Positions 17,987 to 26,364 of a DNA stretch of 64,000 nt are shown one piece after another. The stretch spans positions 124,001 to 188,000 of the forward strand of contig JAEWRN010000043.1 in the NCBI GenBank assembly GCA_023460035.1. Reading direction: 5' to 3'. Every line of letters begins with the position of its first letter. Position 1 is the stretch's first letter. The translations under genes and the position numbers were made by a program. The notes under the pieces were generated by a model that made no database searches, was not told the DNA's origin, and worked only from the letters and a program-made list of their open reading frames with translations. Source of the DNA: Bacillota bacterium (GTDB lineage: Bacteria > Bacillota > Clostridia > Oscillospirales > Ruminococcaceae).

Positions 17987-18970
17987 TTACAGGTTATAGG
18001 CATCCACTTTATATTCACCAAGGTGGCCGCGCAGCCATTCCACCGTTGCAGCAAGGCCCTGCTCAAACGTGTAGGCAGGTGCCCAGCCGGTCAGCTGGCG
18101 CAGGCGGGTCGCGTCGCCCAGCAGGCGCTCGACCTCGCTTTTTTCAGGCCGCAGGCGCTGCTGCTCACACACAACCTTTGCCTGCGGGTTGATTTGGCGA
18201 ATCAGTTCGTCTGCCAGCTGGCCGATTGAAATCTCGCGCCCAGTGGCAATATTCAGCTCTTGCCCAATGGCCGCTTCGCAATCTGCAATGGCCATAAACC
18301 CGGCGGCAGTGTCTTTGACAAAGTTAAAGTCACGCGTTGCAGTAAGGTTGCCAAGGTGAATTTCGGTGCGCCCGGCAAGGAGCTGCGTGATAATGGTGGG
18401 GATGACCGCACGGGCCGACTGGCGCGGGCCATAGGTGTTAAACGGCCGCACGATGGACACCGGCAAATCAAAGCTGCGGTAAAAGCTTTCCGCCAGGCGG
18501 TCGGCCCCGATTTTGGTGGCCGAATACGGGCTTTGGCCCTGATACGGGTGCTTTTCGTCAATGGGCACATACTGCGCGGTGCCGTACACCTCGCTGGTGG
18601 AGGTGATCATGACCCGCTGGGTACCCAGCTGGCGCGCTGCCTGCAACACATTTAACGTACCTTTTATATTGGTATCGACATAGCTGTCGGGGGAATGATA
18701 GCTGAACGGGATGGCAATCAGCGCGGCAAGGTGGTACACCCGCTGCTGGCCCTCCATTGCGGTGCGCACGCCGTTGGGGTCGCGCACATCCCCCATAAAA
18801 ATGTCGATTTCATTGCGAATTTCGGGCGGCAGGGTATCGACCCAGCCACAGGAGTTGAACGAATTGTAAAGGCAAAACGCCCGTACCTTTTCACCGCTTT
18901 TGACCAGTTCTTCCACAAGGTGGCTGCCAATAAAACCATCAGCGCCGGTGACCATGACCGTGTGGGACAT
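17987..18970 (-). CDS. legB: NAD-dependent 4,6-dehydratase, LegB-like
   Basis: 327 residues of the extended SDR family with the Rossmann motif TGADGFIGSH, the STSEVYG catalytic Ser/Thr region and the YSATK Tyr-Lys pair. LegB removes water from an NDP-N-acetylglucosamine to give the 4-keto-6-deoxy sugar, the first committed step. ATG 18970 is chosen for the GAGGGGAAT ribosome site; the frame extends 9 codons upstream without one. It is the first gene of the leftward operon, directly after the promoter at 19039-19067. Confidence 0.9.
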   Translation of the reverse strand: MSHTVMVTGADGFIGSHLVEELVKSGEKVRAFCLYNSFNSCGWVDTLPPEIRNEIDIFMGDVRDPNGVRTAMEGQQRVYHLAALIAIPFSYHSPDSYVDTNIKGTLNVLQAARQLGTQRVMITSTSEVYGTAQYVPIDEKHPYQGQSPYSATKIGADRLAESFYRSFDLPVSIVRPFNTYGPRQSARAVIPTIITQLLAGRTEIHLGNLTATRDFNFVKDTAAGFMAIADCEAAIGQELNIATGREISIGQLADELIRQINPQAKVVCEQQRLRPEKSEVERLLGDATRLRQLTGWAPAYTFEQGLAATVEWLRGHLGEYKVDAYNL

Positions 18971-18987
18971 GCTGATTCCCCTCTCTG

Positions 18988-19013
18988 AACCCCGCATTGC
19001 AGGCGGGGTTTTT
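18988..19013 (+). terminator. Hairpin between the divergent glycan operons
   Basis: CCCCGC pairs with GCGGGG with T5 following on the plus strand. On the minus strand it falls in the LegB leader without a following T-run, so it may only affect mRNA stability there. Confidence 0.6.
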
Positions 19014-19038
19014 CGTAAAATTGTCTATACAAACAAGT

Positions 19039-19067
19039 AGAATAAGTATACTATAAAACCCCGTCAA
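19039..19067 (-). promoter_or_regulatory. Sigma-A-type promoter of the leftward glycan operon
   Basis: Read on the minus strand: TTGACG, 17 nt, TATTCT. It lies 69 nt before the LegB start, with the hairpin at 18988-19013 inside the leader. Confidence 0.7.
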
Positions 19068-19128
19068 TAGCAATAAAAGCATTTTGTGAAACCGCCAAAA
19101 AAGCCCGCCCGCGCACCCCCCGGCGCGC

Positions 19129-19157
19129 TTTACAAAGGGGCACGCTTCTTTTATAAT
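19129..19157 (+). promoter_or_regulatory. Sigma-A-type promoter of the rightward glycan operon
   Basis: TTTACA, 17 nt, TATAAT: close to consensus with ideal spacing. The predicted start (about 19164) lies just before the terminator-like hairpin at 19171. Confidence 0.85.
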
Positions 19158-19170
19158 AATGAAAGATTGA

Positions 19171-19198
19171 AAGCCGGGGCGCTGCACCGGCTTTTTTT
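19171..19198 (+). terminator. Terminator in the leader of the MBOAT operon (possible attenuator)
   Basis: AAGCCGG pairs with CCGGCTT and is followed by T7. It sits between the consensus promoter and the MBOAT start codon, with the ribosome site (GAAGGGAG) right after it. Unless read through, it would end transcription after about 35 nt. Confidence 0.75.
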
Positions 19199-19213
19199 GA
19201 AGGGAGTCCTCTC

Positions 19214-20734
19214 ATGTATTTTACCTCTGCGGGCTTTGCACTGTTTTTACCCCTTGTCGCGCTTTGCTATTATGCCGTGCCCCGGCGCTGGCAAAATGCC
19301 GTGCTGCTGTTGGCAAGCTGTGTTTTTTACAGCTTTAACCTCGGTGGTTCGGTGGTGCCGGCGCTGGCCCTTGCGGCAAACGTGGTATTTACCTATGGCC
19401 TTGCGCGCGCCATTGAACACGCGCAGGGCAGCACCAAAAAACGGCTGGCAGCGCTGGCGGTTGCCGCCTGCGTGGCGGTGCTGGCCGTGTTTAAATACTA
19501 TAACGCCTTTGTACCCACCGTGCTGGGCTTTACAAACTTTGCGCGCCTTGCGCTGCCCATCGGCATCAGCTTTTACACCTTTGCCACCATCAGCTATCTG
19601 GTGGATGTCACCCGCGGCGAGCTGGCTGCCGAGACCGATTTGATTGCCTATGCCGCATTTGTCACCTTTTTCGGCACCATTGTCAGCGGGCCCATCTGCC
19701 GGGCAAAGGCCCTGCTGCCACAGCTGCACACCGCGCGCAGCTGGGACACCCAGCGCACGGTAAACGCACTGCGCCTAATGCTGGTGGGGCTGTTTAAATG
19801 GGTGGCGGTTGCGAATGTGCTGGGGCTTTACGTCAACCAAATCTACAACAACCTTGCCGCTTACCGGGGCCTAACGCTAATTTTTGCGGCGGTGCTGTAC
19901 GCGCTGGAATTGTATTTCGAGTTTTCGGGCTACTCTGACATTGCGCGCGGCGTGGGGCTACTGCTGGGCCTCTCGATCCCCGTCAACTTTAAAACGCCGT
20001 ATTTTGCAACCAACTTTTCCGGCTTTTGGAACCGCTGGCACATCACGCTTTCAAACTGGCTGCAGGACTATATTTTTATGCCGCTGGTGTGGGGCCGCTG
20101 GCCCAGCCGCCTGCCGGTCATTGGCAAAAAGCTGCAAGACCCGCCCATGATCTCCAGCGTGGCGATTGTGTTTTTTCTCAGCGGGCTGTGGCACGGCAAC
20201 ACGATGCCGTTTGTAGTGTGGGGCTGTTTGCAGGCCGCTTTTCGCGTGGGGGAAGAGCTGTTGCACCGGTATTGCCGCAAGCCCAAAAAACGGCCCCCGG
20301 TAGCGCTGCGCATCTTTAAAACGGCAGGCGTTTTTGTGCTGTGGACGGCCAGCCTTGTGTTCTTCCGCGTGGGGCTGCTGGCGGGTGGCACGGTGGGCGA
20401 TGCCGCCGGCGCACTGTCTCGGCAGTTTAGCGGCTGGAGTTTTAGCCGCTTTGCCTCCGAGACCATTGCCGCCGTGCAGGCGGGCTTTTATACGAAGCCC
20501 ATTATGGTGGCGTTCTATTTTGCGTTTCTTGCCGCCGTGCTTGCCATCGCCTTTGTGGCCGACTGGCGGCAGTGCTTTGTGTATAAAGACCAGCCCATCG
20601 ACACCCGCATTGCGCAGCTGCGCCCTGCGGCGCGCTGGCTGGTGTATTACCTGCTGATTGGCTGTATTTTAGTGGGCACCATTATGCAGAGCGGCGGGTT
20701 TGGCACCGTCAGCTTTGCCTATGCCGGGTTTTAA
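19214..20734 (+). CDS. MBOAT family membrane O-acyltransferase (AlgI/DltB-like)
   Basis: 506 residues, about 11 hydrophobic segments, beginning MYFTSAGFALFLPLVALCYY, typical of AlgI/DltB relatives. Conserved sites are FWNRWHITLSNWLQDYIF and the catalytic His in FLSGLWHGN (about residue 327). These enzymes move acyl groups across the membrane onto polysaccharides or teichoic acids, usually with an SGNH partner; the next gene supplies one. ATG 19214 follows GAAGGGAG. Because it diverges from the nonulosonate genes, O-acetylation of that glycan is the simplest role. Confidence 0.92.
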   Translation: MYFTSAGFALFLPLVALCYYAVPRRWQNAVLLLASCVFYSFNLGGSVVPALALAANVVFTYGLARAIEHAQGSTKKRLAALAVAACVAVLAVFKYYNAFVPTVLGFTNFARLALPIGISFYTFATISYLVDVTRGELAAETDLIAYAAFVTFFGTIVSGPICRAKALLPQLHTARSWDTQRTVNALRLMLVGLFKWVAVANVLGLYVNQIYNNLAAYRGLTLIFAAVLYALELYFEFSGYSDIARGVGLLLGLSIPVNFKTPYFATNFSGFWNRWHITLSNWLQDYIFMPLVWGRWPSRLPVIGKKLQDPPMISSVAIVFFLSGLWHGNTMPFVVWGCLQAAFRVGEELLHRYCRKPKKRPPVALRIFKTAGVFVLWTASLVFFRVGLLAGGTVGDAAGALSRQFSGWSFSRFASETIAAVQAGFYTKPIMVAFYFAFLAAVLAIAFVADWRQCFVYKDQPIDTRIAQLRPAARWLVYYLLIGCILVGTIMQSGGFGTVSFAYAGF

Positions 20735-20746
20735 GGGGGGGCAACA

Positions 20747-21772
20747 ATGAAAAAACTGATTGCAAAGCTTGCCCTTGCACTGGTGCCCGTGTTGCTTTGG
20801 GGTGCCCTGTTTGTGGCATTTGAACCGAATAACTATTTTGGTCTGCGCCCCGGCACTGCCGGCAACGCGCCCATTGCGCGGCTGCGGGCGTTTGCACAAG
20901 ACCCGCAGCCCAACATTATTTTGGGTGACAGCCGCATGGCCCATTTTGACATGGCGCTGGTAAACGAGGTGTCGGGCGAGCACTGGGCCAACGTGTCTTA
21001 CGGCGGCGCCAGCCTGGAAGAGAGCATTGACGAGTTTTACTACCTGTACCAAACGTACCCCGGCCTTAAAAAAGTGGTGCTGGGGGTGTCGTTTTACACA
21101 CTGAACGCAAACTACCGAACGGCCAACCGCATGGCGACAATTGAGACCCAGCTAAAAAACCCCGCCGCCTATGTGTTTAATTTGGAATACAACATCAACA
21201 CCCTCACCGCCCTCAGCGACCGGCTGGCAAACCGGCCGGACGTGGAGGAGACTGCCGAGCACACCGCGGCCGAGTACACCGAAAACGGTGTGGCCTTGCC
21301 GTTCCGCCGCGGGCTGATTGGCTATGCGGCCACCCTGTACGCCAACTGCGCGGCAAGCGGCACCCTGCCCGCCGCCAGCTATGACGCAACGGGCAGCCTT
21401 GTAAACGCCGCGGCACTGGCCGACGCGATGCAAAGCGTCACCCCGGCCAGCAGCAAGTTTGCCATCAACGAAACCGCGCTGCAAAGCCTGCTGCAAATGG
21501 CGGCCTTTTGCCGTGACAACGGCATTGAACTGACACTGGTGCTGCCGCCGATGCAGCAAAGTGTGCGCGCGCTGGTTTGTGCGCCCCTTGGCATCGACGA
21601 TGCCATGCAGCCCGCGTTGCAGGCCCTTGCCGGCAGCGGGGCCGCCGTGCTGGATTACGAGTGGGCAAACGACCCCGCCTACCCCGACACCGCCTATTAC
21701 GACGGCTTTCATTTAGACACCGTGCACGGCCTGCCGCTTTGGACCCGCACCCTATTTACGGAGGTTGGCTGA
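20747..21772 (+). CDS. SGNH-type partner of the MBOAT acyltransferase (DltD/AlgX-like)
   Basis: 341 residues with an N-terminal signal anchor (about residues 5-25), the nucleophile motif ILGDSRMAH (Ser about residue 65), an NVSYGGAS oxyanion-type segment, and DGFHLD near the C-terminus providing the Asp-His pair. This differs from the three tandem SGNH paralogues at 2.8-6 kb, which have FVGDSI and a longer linker. It lies 12 nt after the MBOAT gene and overlaps the next gene by one base (TGATG). In MBOAT systems the extracytoplasmic SGNH protein completes acyl transfer to the polymer. Confidence 0.85.
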   Translation: MKKLIAKLALALVPVLLWGALFVAFEPNNYFGLRPGTAGNAPIARLRAFAQDPQPNIILGDSRMAHFDMALVNEVSGEHWANVSYGGASLEESIDEFYYLYQTYPGLKKVVLGVSFYTLNANYRTANRMATIETQLKNPAAYVFNLEYNINTLTALSDRLANRPDVEETAEHTAAEYTENGVALPFRRGLIGYAATLYANCAASGTLPAASYDATGSLVNAAALADAMQSVTPASSKFAINETALQSLLQMAAFCRDNGIELTLVLPPMQQSVRALVCAPLGIDDAMQPALQALAGSGAAVLDYEWANDPAYPDTAYYDGFHLDTVHGLPLWTRTLFTEVG

Positions 21773-23091
21773 TGGCCCTTGATTATTTAATTTTATACGA
21801 GCATGTGGTGCGGGAGTACGAAAGCCTGCTGCTGTTGCAGACCGAGCTGCGCCGCCGGGGGTATTCGGTAGAAATTCGCCAGCTGCTCGACCGCAAAAAG
21901 CTGCGGTATTTCAGCTGGAAAAAGCCCAAGGTGCTCGTTTCCAGCAATTTATACGACAACGAGGGGCTGAACAGCCACGTTTACAATAATGTGGGCCGCT
22001 GTGACAAGGTGGTCAACCTGCACTGGGAGCAGATGCTGTCTGACACGCAGGAGGCAGAGCCCTGGTTTAATTTTTCGGGCAACGCCAAAAAGTGCGTGCA
22101 AACCTGCTGGGGCGCACGCACCCGCCAGCGACTGATTGACCACGGGGTGCCCGCAAAAAATGCCGTGGTGACCGGCGCGCTGATGATGGACTTTTTGCGG
22201 CCGGAGTTTGCCGGTTATTTTAAAACAAAACAGCAGCTTTGCAGCGAGTTTGGGCTAAACCCGGGCCAAAAGCTGCTGCTGTATATCTCCAGCTTCGGCT
22301 ATGCGTCGATGGACGACAAAGAGGTGCAGGAGCTTTCGCAGATGGCCGGGCAGGATTTCACCGATTTTGCGCGGGTCAACCGCGAGTCGATGGCGGCAAC
22401 GCTGGCCTGGTTTGACCGTTACCTCACCCAGCACCCCGACGTGCAGCTGGTCTACCGGCGGCACCCGTCGGAGTGGAACAGCCCCGCCCTTTTGGCGCTG
22501 GCAGAAAAGCACGTCAATTTTCACGTTATTTTTGAGTATTCGGTGCGGCAGTGGATTGTTGCGGCCGACGATATTTTGATTTGGATGAGCACGGCGATTG
22601 CCGAGGTGTATTTTGCACAAAAGGGCTGCCACGTGGTGCGCCCGCAGCCCATCCCGCACGAGTTTGACCCGGTGATTTATCAAGACGCCGCGGCACTGAC
22701 CAGCTATGAAGCGCTGGAAGCGGCACTAGCGGCCCCGCACGGCAGCTTCCCCATTGCAAAAGAAGTGATTGAGGGGTATTTTGACCCCGCGCCGCAGCCC
22801 GCCTACCTGCGCATGGCCGATTTGCTGGAGCAGGTACTGCGCGAGCCGGCGCGGGACCACCCGTTTGACAGTGAGTTTAAACCGCACTTTAACTGGCTGA
22901 AATTTTTTGCGTTGCTGGGTGTGCACGGCATGGACGCCATCCACCTCGACCCCGCGAAATTTCGCCATATCTGCCCGCCTTTTGCGCGCTTTGCGGGGCG
23001 CATTTACGGGTATATTCAAAAAGCAAAGGTCAAAAAGGCGGACGTTCGCCGCTGGCAGGCGGATATTGACCGCTGCCTTGCGCAAAAATAA
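21772..23091 (+). CDS. Putative GT-B surface-carbohydrate transferase
   Basis: 439 residues, soluble, starting at an ATG that overlaps the preceding stop (ATGA-type coupling, with GGAGGTTGGCTG upstream). It has a GT-B look: LLLYISSFGY after the linker, YRRHPSEWN, and ILIWMSTAIAEV near the C-terminus, resembling the surface carbohydrate biosynthesis / CDP-glycerol transferase / polysialyltransferase superfamily. Members use CMP- or CDP-linked donors, so it is a candidate to use the CMP-nonulosonate made by the opposite operon. That link is inferred from context; family-level assignment is moderate. Confidence 0.65.
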   Translation: MALDYLILYEHVVREYESLLLLQTELRRRGYSVEIRQLLDRKKLRYFSWKKPKVLVSSNLYDNEGLNSHVYNNVGRCDKVVNLHWEQMLSDTQEAEPWFNFSGNAKKCVQTCWGARTRQRLIDHGVPAKNAVVTGALMMDFLRPEFAGYFKTKQQLCSEFGLNPGQKLLLYISSFGYASMDDKEVQELSQMAGQDFTDFARVNRESMAATLAWFDRYLTQHPDVQLVYRRHPSEWNSPALLALAEKHVNFHVIFEYSVRQWIVAADDILIWMSTAIAEVYFAQKGCHVVRPQPIPHEFDPVIYQDAAALTSYEALEAALAAPHGSFPIAKEVIEGYFDPAPQPAYLRMADLLEQVLREPARDHPFDSEFKPHFNWLKFFALLGVHGMDAIHLDPAKFRHICPPFARFAGRIYGYIQKAKVKKADVRRWQADIDRCLAQK

Positions 23092-23120
23092 AAGCGGTGC
23101 GCCGCATACCTGCACACAAA

Positions 23121-23152
23121 AAAAGGGCTGCCCCGCCGGCAGCCCCTTTTCT
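23121..23152 (+). terminator. Intrinsic terminator after the GT-B gene
   Basis: GGGCTGCC pairs with GGCAGCCC, followed by CTTTTCTTTT. A leading A-run also lets it work leftward. Confidence 0.85.
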
Positions 23153-23229
23153 TTTGTACTTTGTACCGGTATAATAGAATAAAACTGAAACAAAACAGCC
23201 GTGGCTCTGCCGCGCCGGGAGGACAACAC

Positions 23230-24342
23230 ATGAAATACTGCACCAAATGTACGATGCCGGACACCCGCCCGGGCATCACGTTCGACGAGCAAGGGGTTTG
23301 CTCTGCCTGCCGCCATTACGAACACCGCAAAGACGTTGACTGGGATGCCCGCTGGCATGAGTTTGAAGCGATGTGCGACAAATACCGCGGCTGCAACGGC
23401 CCCGGCGGGTACGATTGCGCCGTGGCGGTATCCGGCGGCAAAGACAGCCATTTTCAGGTGTACATGCTGAAAGAGGTCATGAAGATGAACCCCATTTTGT
23501 TCAGCGTGGAGGATAATTTCCCGATGACCGAAGCGGGCAAGCACAACCTGCAAAACATCAGCGAGGAGTTTGGCTGCACCATTATTTCGTGCAAGCCCAA
23601 CATCAAAGCGCAAAAAAAGCTGATGCGTGTGTTTTTTGAAAAATACGGCAAGCCCACTTGGTATGTGGACCGGCTGATTTACACCTTCCCGCTGCACATG
23701 GCGGCCAAGTTTAACACACCGTTTTTGTGCTACGGCGAAAACGTGTCGTTTGAATACGGCGGCTCTTCGGATGAAGAGACTTACTCCGCCAAGGGGCAGA
23801 TTGAAAACGGCGTCGCCGTGGGCTTCCCCAAAGAAGAGCTGCTTAGCTATGGCGTCAGCGAAAACGATTTGATGCTCACCGAGGCCCCCACGGCGGACGA
23901 GCTGGCAAAGCTGGACCCGTTTTACATGAGCTATTTTATGCCGTGGAACAGCTTTAAAAACTACCAGCTGGCGAAAGCGCATGGCTTCCACGATTTGACC
24001 CACGAGTGGGACCGCACCCACCACGCCGAAAACTTTGACCAGATTGACAGCCGGGCCTACCTTGTGCACTCGTGGCTGAAATACCCAAAATTCGGCCATG
24101 CCGCCGCCACCGATTACACCGCCCGCTATATCCGCTACGGGCTGATGACCCGCGAGGAGGCGATCCCCGTTATCCGCGCGCGGGACGGCGCGCTGGACCC
24201 GCTGTGCGTGCGTGATTTCTGCGACTTCTGCGGTTACTCTGAAAGCGAGTTCTGGGCAATTTTGGACAAGTTTTATAACCGCGATATCTTTAAAAAAGAC
24301 GAGTTTGGCCGCTGGGTATTAAAACAGCCCATCTGGGCATAA
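23230..24342 (+). CDS. N-acetyl-sugar amidotransferase (PseA/PtmG/WbpG-like)
   Basis: 370 residues with an N-terminal zinc-binding CTKC..CSAC pair, the PP-loop ATP-pyrophosphatase motif VSGGKDSHF, and C-terminal CDFCGYSESEFW. The family turns acetamido groups of pseudaminic or legionaminic acids into acetamidino groups, with ammonia from a glutaminase. In C. jejuni PtmG does this for legionaminic acid. Here the enzyme shares a locus with the Leg pathway, so an amidinated legionaminic acid is likely. ATG 23230 follows GGGAGG. The hairpin at 23121-23152 and a TATAAT at 23170-23175 suggest its own transcript. Confidence 0.9.
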   Translation: MKYCTKCTMPDTRPGITFDEQGVCSACRHYEHRKDVDWDARWHEFEAMCDKYRGCNGPGGYDCAVAVSGGKDSHFQVYMLKEVMKMNPILFSVEDNFPMTEAGKHNLQNISEEFGCTIISCKPNIKAQKKLMRVFFEKYGKPTWYVDRLIYTFPLHMAAKFNTPFLCYGENVSFEYGGSSDEETYSAKGQIENGVAVGFPKEELLSYGVSENDLMLTEAPTADELAKLDPFYMSYFMPWNSFKNYQLAKAHGFHDLTHEWDRTHHAENFDQIDSRAYLVHSWLKYPKFGHAAATDYTARYIRYGLMTREEAIPVIRARDGALDPLCVRDFCDFCGYSESEFWAILDKFYNRDIFKKDEFGRWVLKQPIWA

Positions 24343-24360
24343 CCCCTTGCCCTGCCGCCA

Positions 24361-24396
24361 AAGCCCTGCGCGCCTAATGGCCGCAGGGCTTTTTTG
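24361..24396 (+). terminator. Intrinsic terminator after the amidotransferase
   Basis: AGCCCTGCG pairs with CGCAGGGCT, then T6. It closes the glycan locus on the right. Confidence 0.88.
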
Positions 24397-24414
24397 TATC
24401 TGCCGGTTTTCACA

Positions 24415-24443
24415 TTGCGCTTTGCGGCAGGGCAGTCTATAAT
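24415..24443 (+). promoter_or_regulatory. Promoter of the sppA-RDD unit
   Basis: TTGCGC, 17 nt, TATAAT, lying 67 nt before the sppA start and just after the upstream terminator. Confidence 0.7.
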
Positions 24444-24510
24444 AAAAGAAAGTGCCGCAGCCATGCGGTGCAAAGTAGCCCGGGCGCAGTTGCGCGGGAG
24501 GAGGAAACCA

Positions 24511-25458
24511 ATGACAGGCAAGCAGATCTGGGGTATTACGGTGGCCGCGATTGCCGTGTTTTTTGTGGGGCTGTTTGGCAGCTTTTATTCAGAAATCGCG
24601 CAGGATACCGGCGGCGATACCCTGTCGATGGCCGACCATTTTGCGGTGATTAACATCGTTGGCACCATTGAGAACACCAGCGGCGACGAGCTGGGCCTCA
24701 ACCAGCCCAGTTATCACCACACCGCAACCGTAAACTATGTCAAAAACCTGCAATACGATAGTTCCAACACCGGTATTTTTTTGTACTTCAACACCGGCGG
24801 CGGCGGGGTGTACGAATCTGACGAGCTGTACCGCACCCTGATGGATTACAAAGCCGCCACCGGGCGGCCCATCGTCGCGTTCTTTGGCCCCACGGCAGCC
24901 AGCGGCGGGTACTACATTTCCATGGCGGCCGACCACATCTCTGCCGACCGCAACACAACCACCGGCTCGATTGGTGTGATTATGAGCTATACGAATGTCA
25001 AGGGCCTGTATGACAAGCTGGGCATTCACTCCGAATACATCACCAGCGGCAAAAACAAATCCATGGGCGCATCCGACCTTGACCTCACCGACGAGCAGCG
25101 CGCCATTTACCAGGGCGTGGTGGATGAAGCCTATGCGCAGTTTGTCGGCATTGTGGCAAACGGGCGCTCGATGGACGAGACTACGGTGCGCCAGCTTGCA
25201 GACGGGCGCATTTACACGGCAAAGCAGGCGCTGGACCTTGGGCTGATTGACGAGATTGGCACCTATGACGATGCCATTGACGCGTTTTGTGATGAGACCG
25301 GCTCGCAGCCGTATTACACCGATTTTTCAGATACAACGGTTTTTGACCGGCTGCTGGGCGCTGTTGCAAACGCACTGCCCAAAAGCGACAGCCAGGTATT
25401 GCAGCAGTTAGCACAGAACGACCAAAGCGGGGTGCCTCTGTATGAATTACCAAACTGA
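24511..25458 (+). CDS. sppA: Signal peptide peptidase SppA (S49 family)
   Basis: 315 residues with an N-terminal membrane anchor (about residues 7-27) and a single S49 domain. The catalytic Ser is in PTAASGGYYIS and the general-base Lys in SGKNKSMG, and the TTGSIGV motif is present. Short SppA enzymes of Gram-positives degrade leftover signal peptides and membrane-trapped protein. ATG 24511 has an excellent GGGAGGAGG site; in-frame upstream codons are non-coding leader. It overlaps the RDD gene by 17 nt. Confidence 0.94.
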   Translation: MTGKQIWGITVAAIAVFFVGLFGSFYSEIAQDTGGDTLSMADHFAVINIVGTIENTSGDELGLNQPSYHHTATVNYVKNLQYDSSNTGIFLYFNTGGGGVYESDELYRTLMDYKAATGRPIVAFFGPTAASGGYYISMAADHISADRNTTTGSIGVIMSYTNVKGLYDKLGIHSEYITSGKNKSMGASDLDLTDEQRAIYQGVVDEAYAQFVGIVANGRSMDETTVRQLADGRIYTAKQALDLGLIDEIGTYDDAIDAFCDETGSQPYYTDFSDTTVFDRLLGAVANALPKSDSQVLQQLAQNDQSGVPLYELPN

Positions 25459-26260
25459 GACCATTTACGCAGGGTTTTGGCGGCGGCTGGTCGCCTTTTG
25501 CATCGACAGTGCTTTGTTGCTGCTGCTCTTGATCCCCCTGCGTTTTCTGCTTGCCTTTTTGGGGGCCTTTGGGCTGATGAACCAGCCGGTATTTTTTGAG
25601 TTTACCACAGCGCAGCTGTGGGTATTTCTGCTGCAGCTGCTGTACTTTGCCGCCTTTACCGGCGCGTTTGGTGCGACGCCGGGCAAAATGATTCTGCACA
25701 TGAAGGTGGTTTCGACCCGCACCGGCACCCTGCTGTGGCGCGATGCGATCTACCGCGAAACCATCGGCCGGGTGATGAACCTGCTGCTGTTGATTGGCTA
25801 CATCATCGTGCCGTTTGACCACCAAAAACGCACGCTGGCAGACCGCTTTTGCGACACCCGGGTTCTCGCGACCCGCAAATACAAGCCCGCAATAGGCCGC
25901 CCGCCACAAAACATCAGCTATGCCGGGCCCACACCACCAGCCCCCGGCTTTGTGCCGCAAATGCCTGCCGAGCCGCAAGGTGACACCCCCATTTATAATG
26001 AAGCCGGCAGTTTTGCACCCGATTTTAGTGCAGCCACCGGTTTTGCTGACACGGGCGCTGCCCAGCCGGCGGCTGCCGCTGCCGAAGCTGCACCGGCGCA
26101 CAGTGAAACCGCGGGCCCGGCCACTGCCGCCGGCAGCGAACCGGTACCGTTTTGGGTAACCCCCAGCGTTGGCGCAACCCCGGGCATTGACCCCGTACCC
26201 CCGCAGCAGGATCCCTTTGCGGGCAACGAACCCCCGGCAGAAGGGCCGATTTCCTACTAG
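25442..26260 (+). CDS. RDD-domain membrane protein with a low-complexity tail
   Basis: 272 residues. The N-terminal ~145 residues hold an RDD domain (GFWRRLVAFCIDS, GATPGKMILHM, LADRFCDTRVL) with three to four membrane helices. The remaining ~120 residues are Ala/Pro/Gly-rich and look disordered and cytoplasmic. RDD proteins include ion antiporters and helper proteins of unknown role; pairing with sppA is common in Firmicutes, where the two have been linked to stress or lantibiotic resistance. It starts inside the 3' end of sppA, so translation is coupled. Confidence 0.88.
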   Translation: MNYQTETIYAGFWRRLVAFCIDSALLLLLLIPLRFLLAFLGAFGLMNQPVFFEFTTAQLWVFLLQLLYFAAFTGAFGATPGKMILHMKVVSTRTGTLLWRDAIYRETIGRVMNLLLLIGYIIVPFDHQKRTLADRFCDTRVLATRKYKPAIGRPPQNISYAGPTPPAPGFVPQMPAEPQGDTPIYNEAGSFAPDFSAATGFADTGAAQPAAAAAEAAPAHSETAGPATAAGSEPVPFWVTPSVGATPGIDPVPPQQDPFAGNEPPAEGPISY

Positions 26261-26323
26261 TTTTGTGCATTTTATCCAGTTCTGCCGGTACAAACCCAAA
26301 CAAAGTTCTAAGTTTTGTCCGTG

Positions 26324-26351
26324 TTGACAATACAATTTTGCGGTGTATAAT
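26324..26351 (+). promoter_or_regulatory. Promoter of the T-box/met operon
   Basis: TTGACA, 16 nt, TATAAT: both hexamers are perfect. It lies just upstream of the T-box leader. Confidence 0.9.
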
Positions 26352-26364
26352 GAAACCAACAACC

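Noticed and set aside
22726..24099. 457-residue open frame on the minus strand
   Set aside because: It lies fully opposite the GT-B and amidotransferase genes, whose motifs are clear; no independent support.
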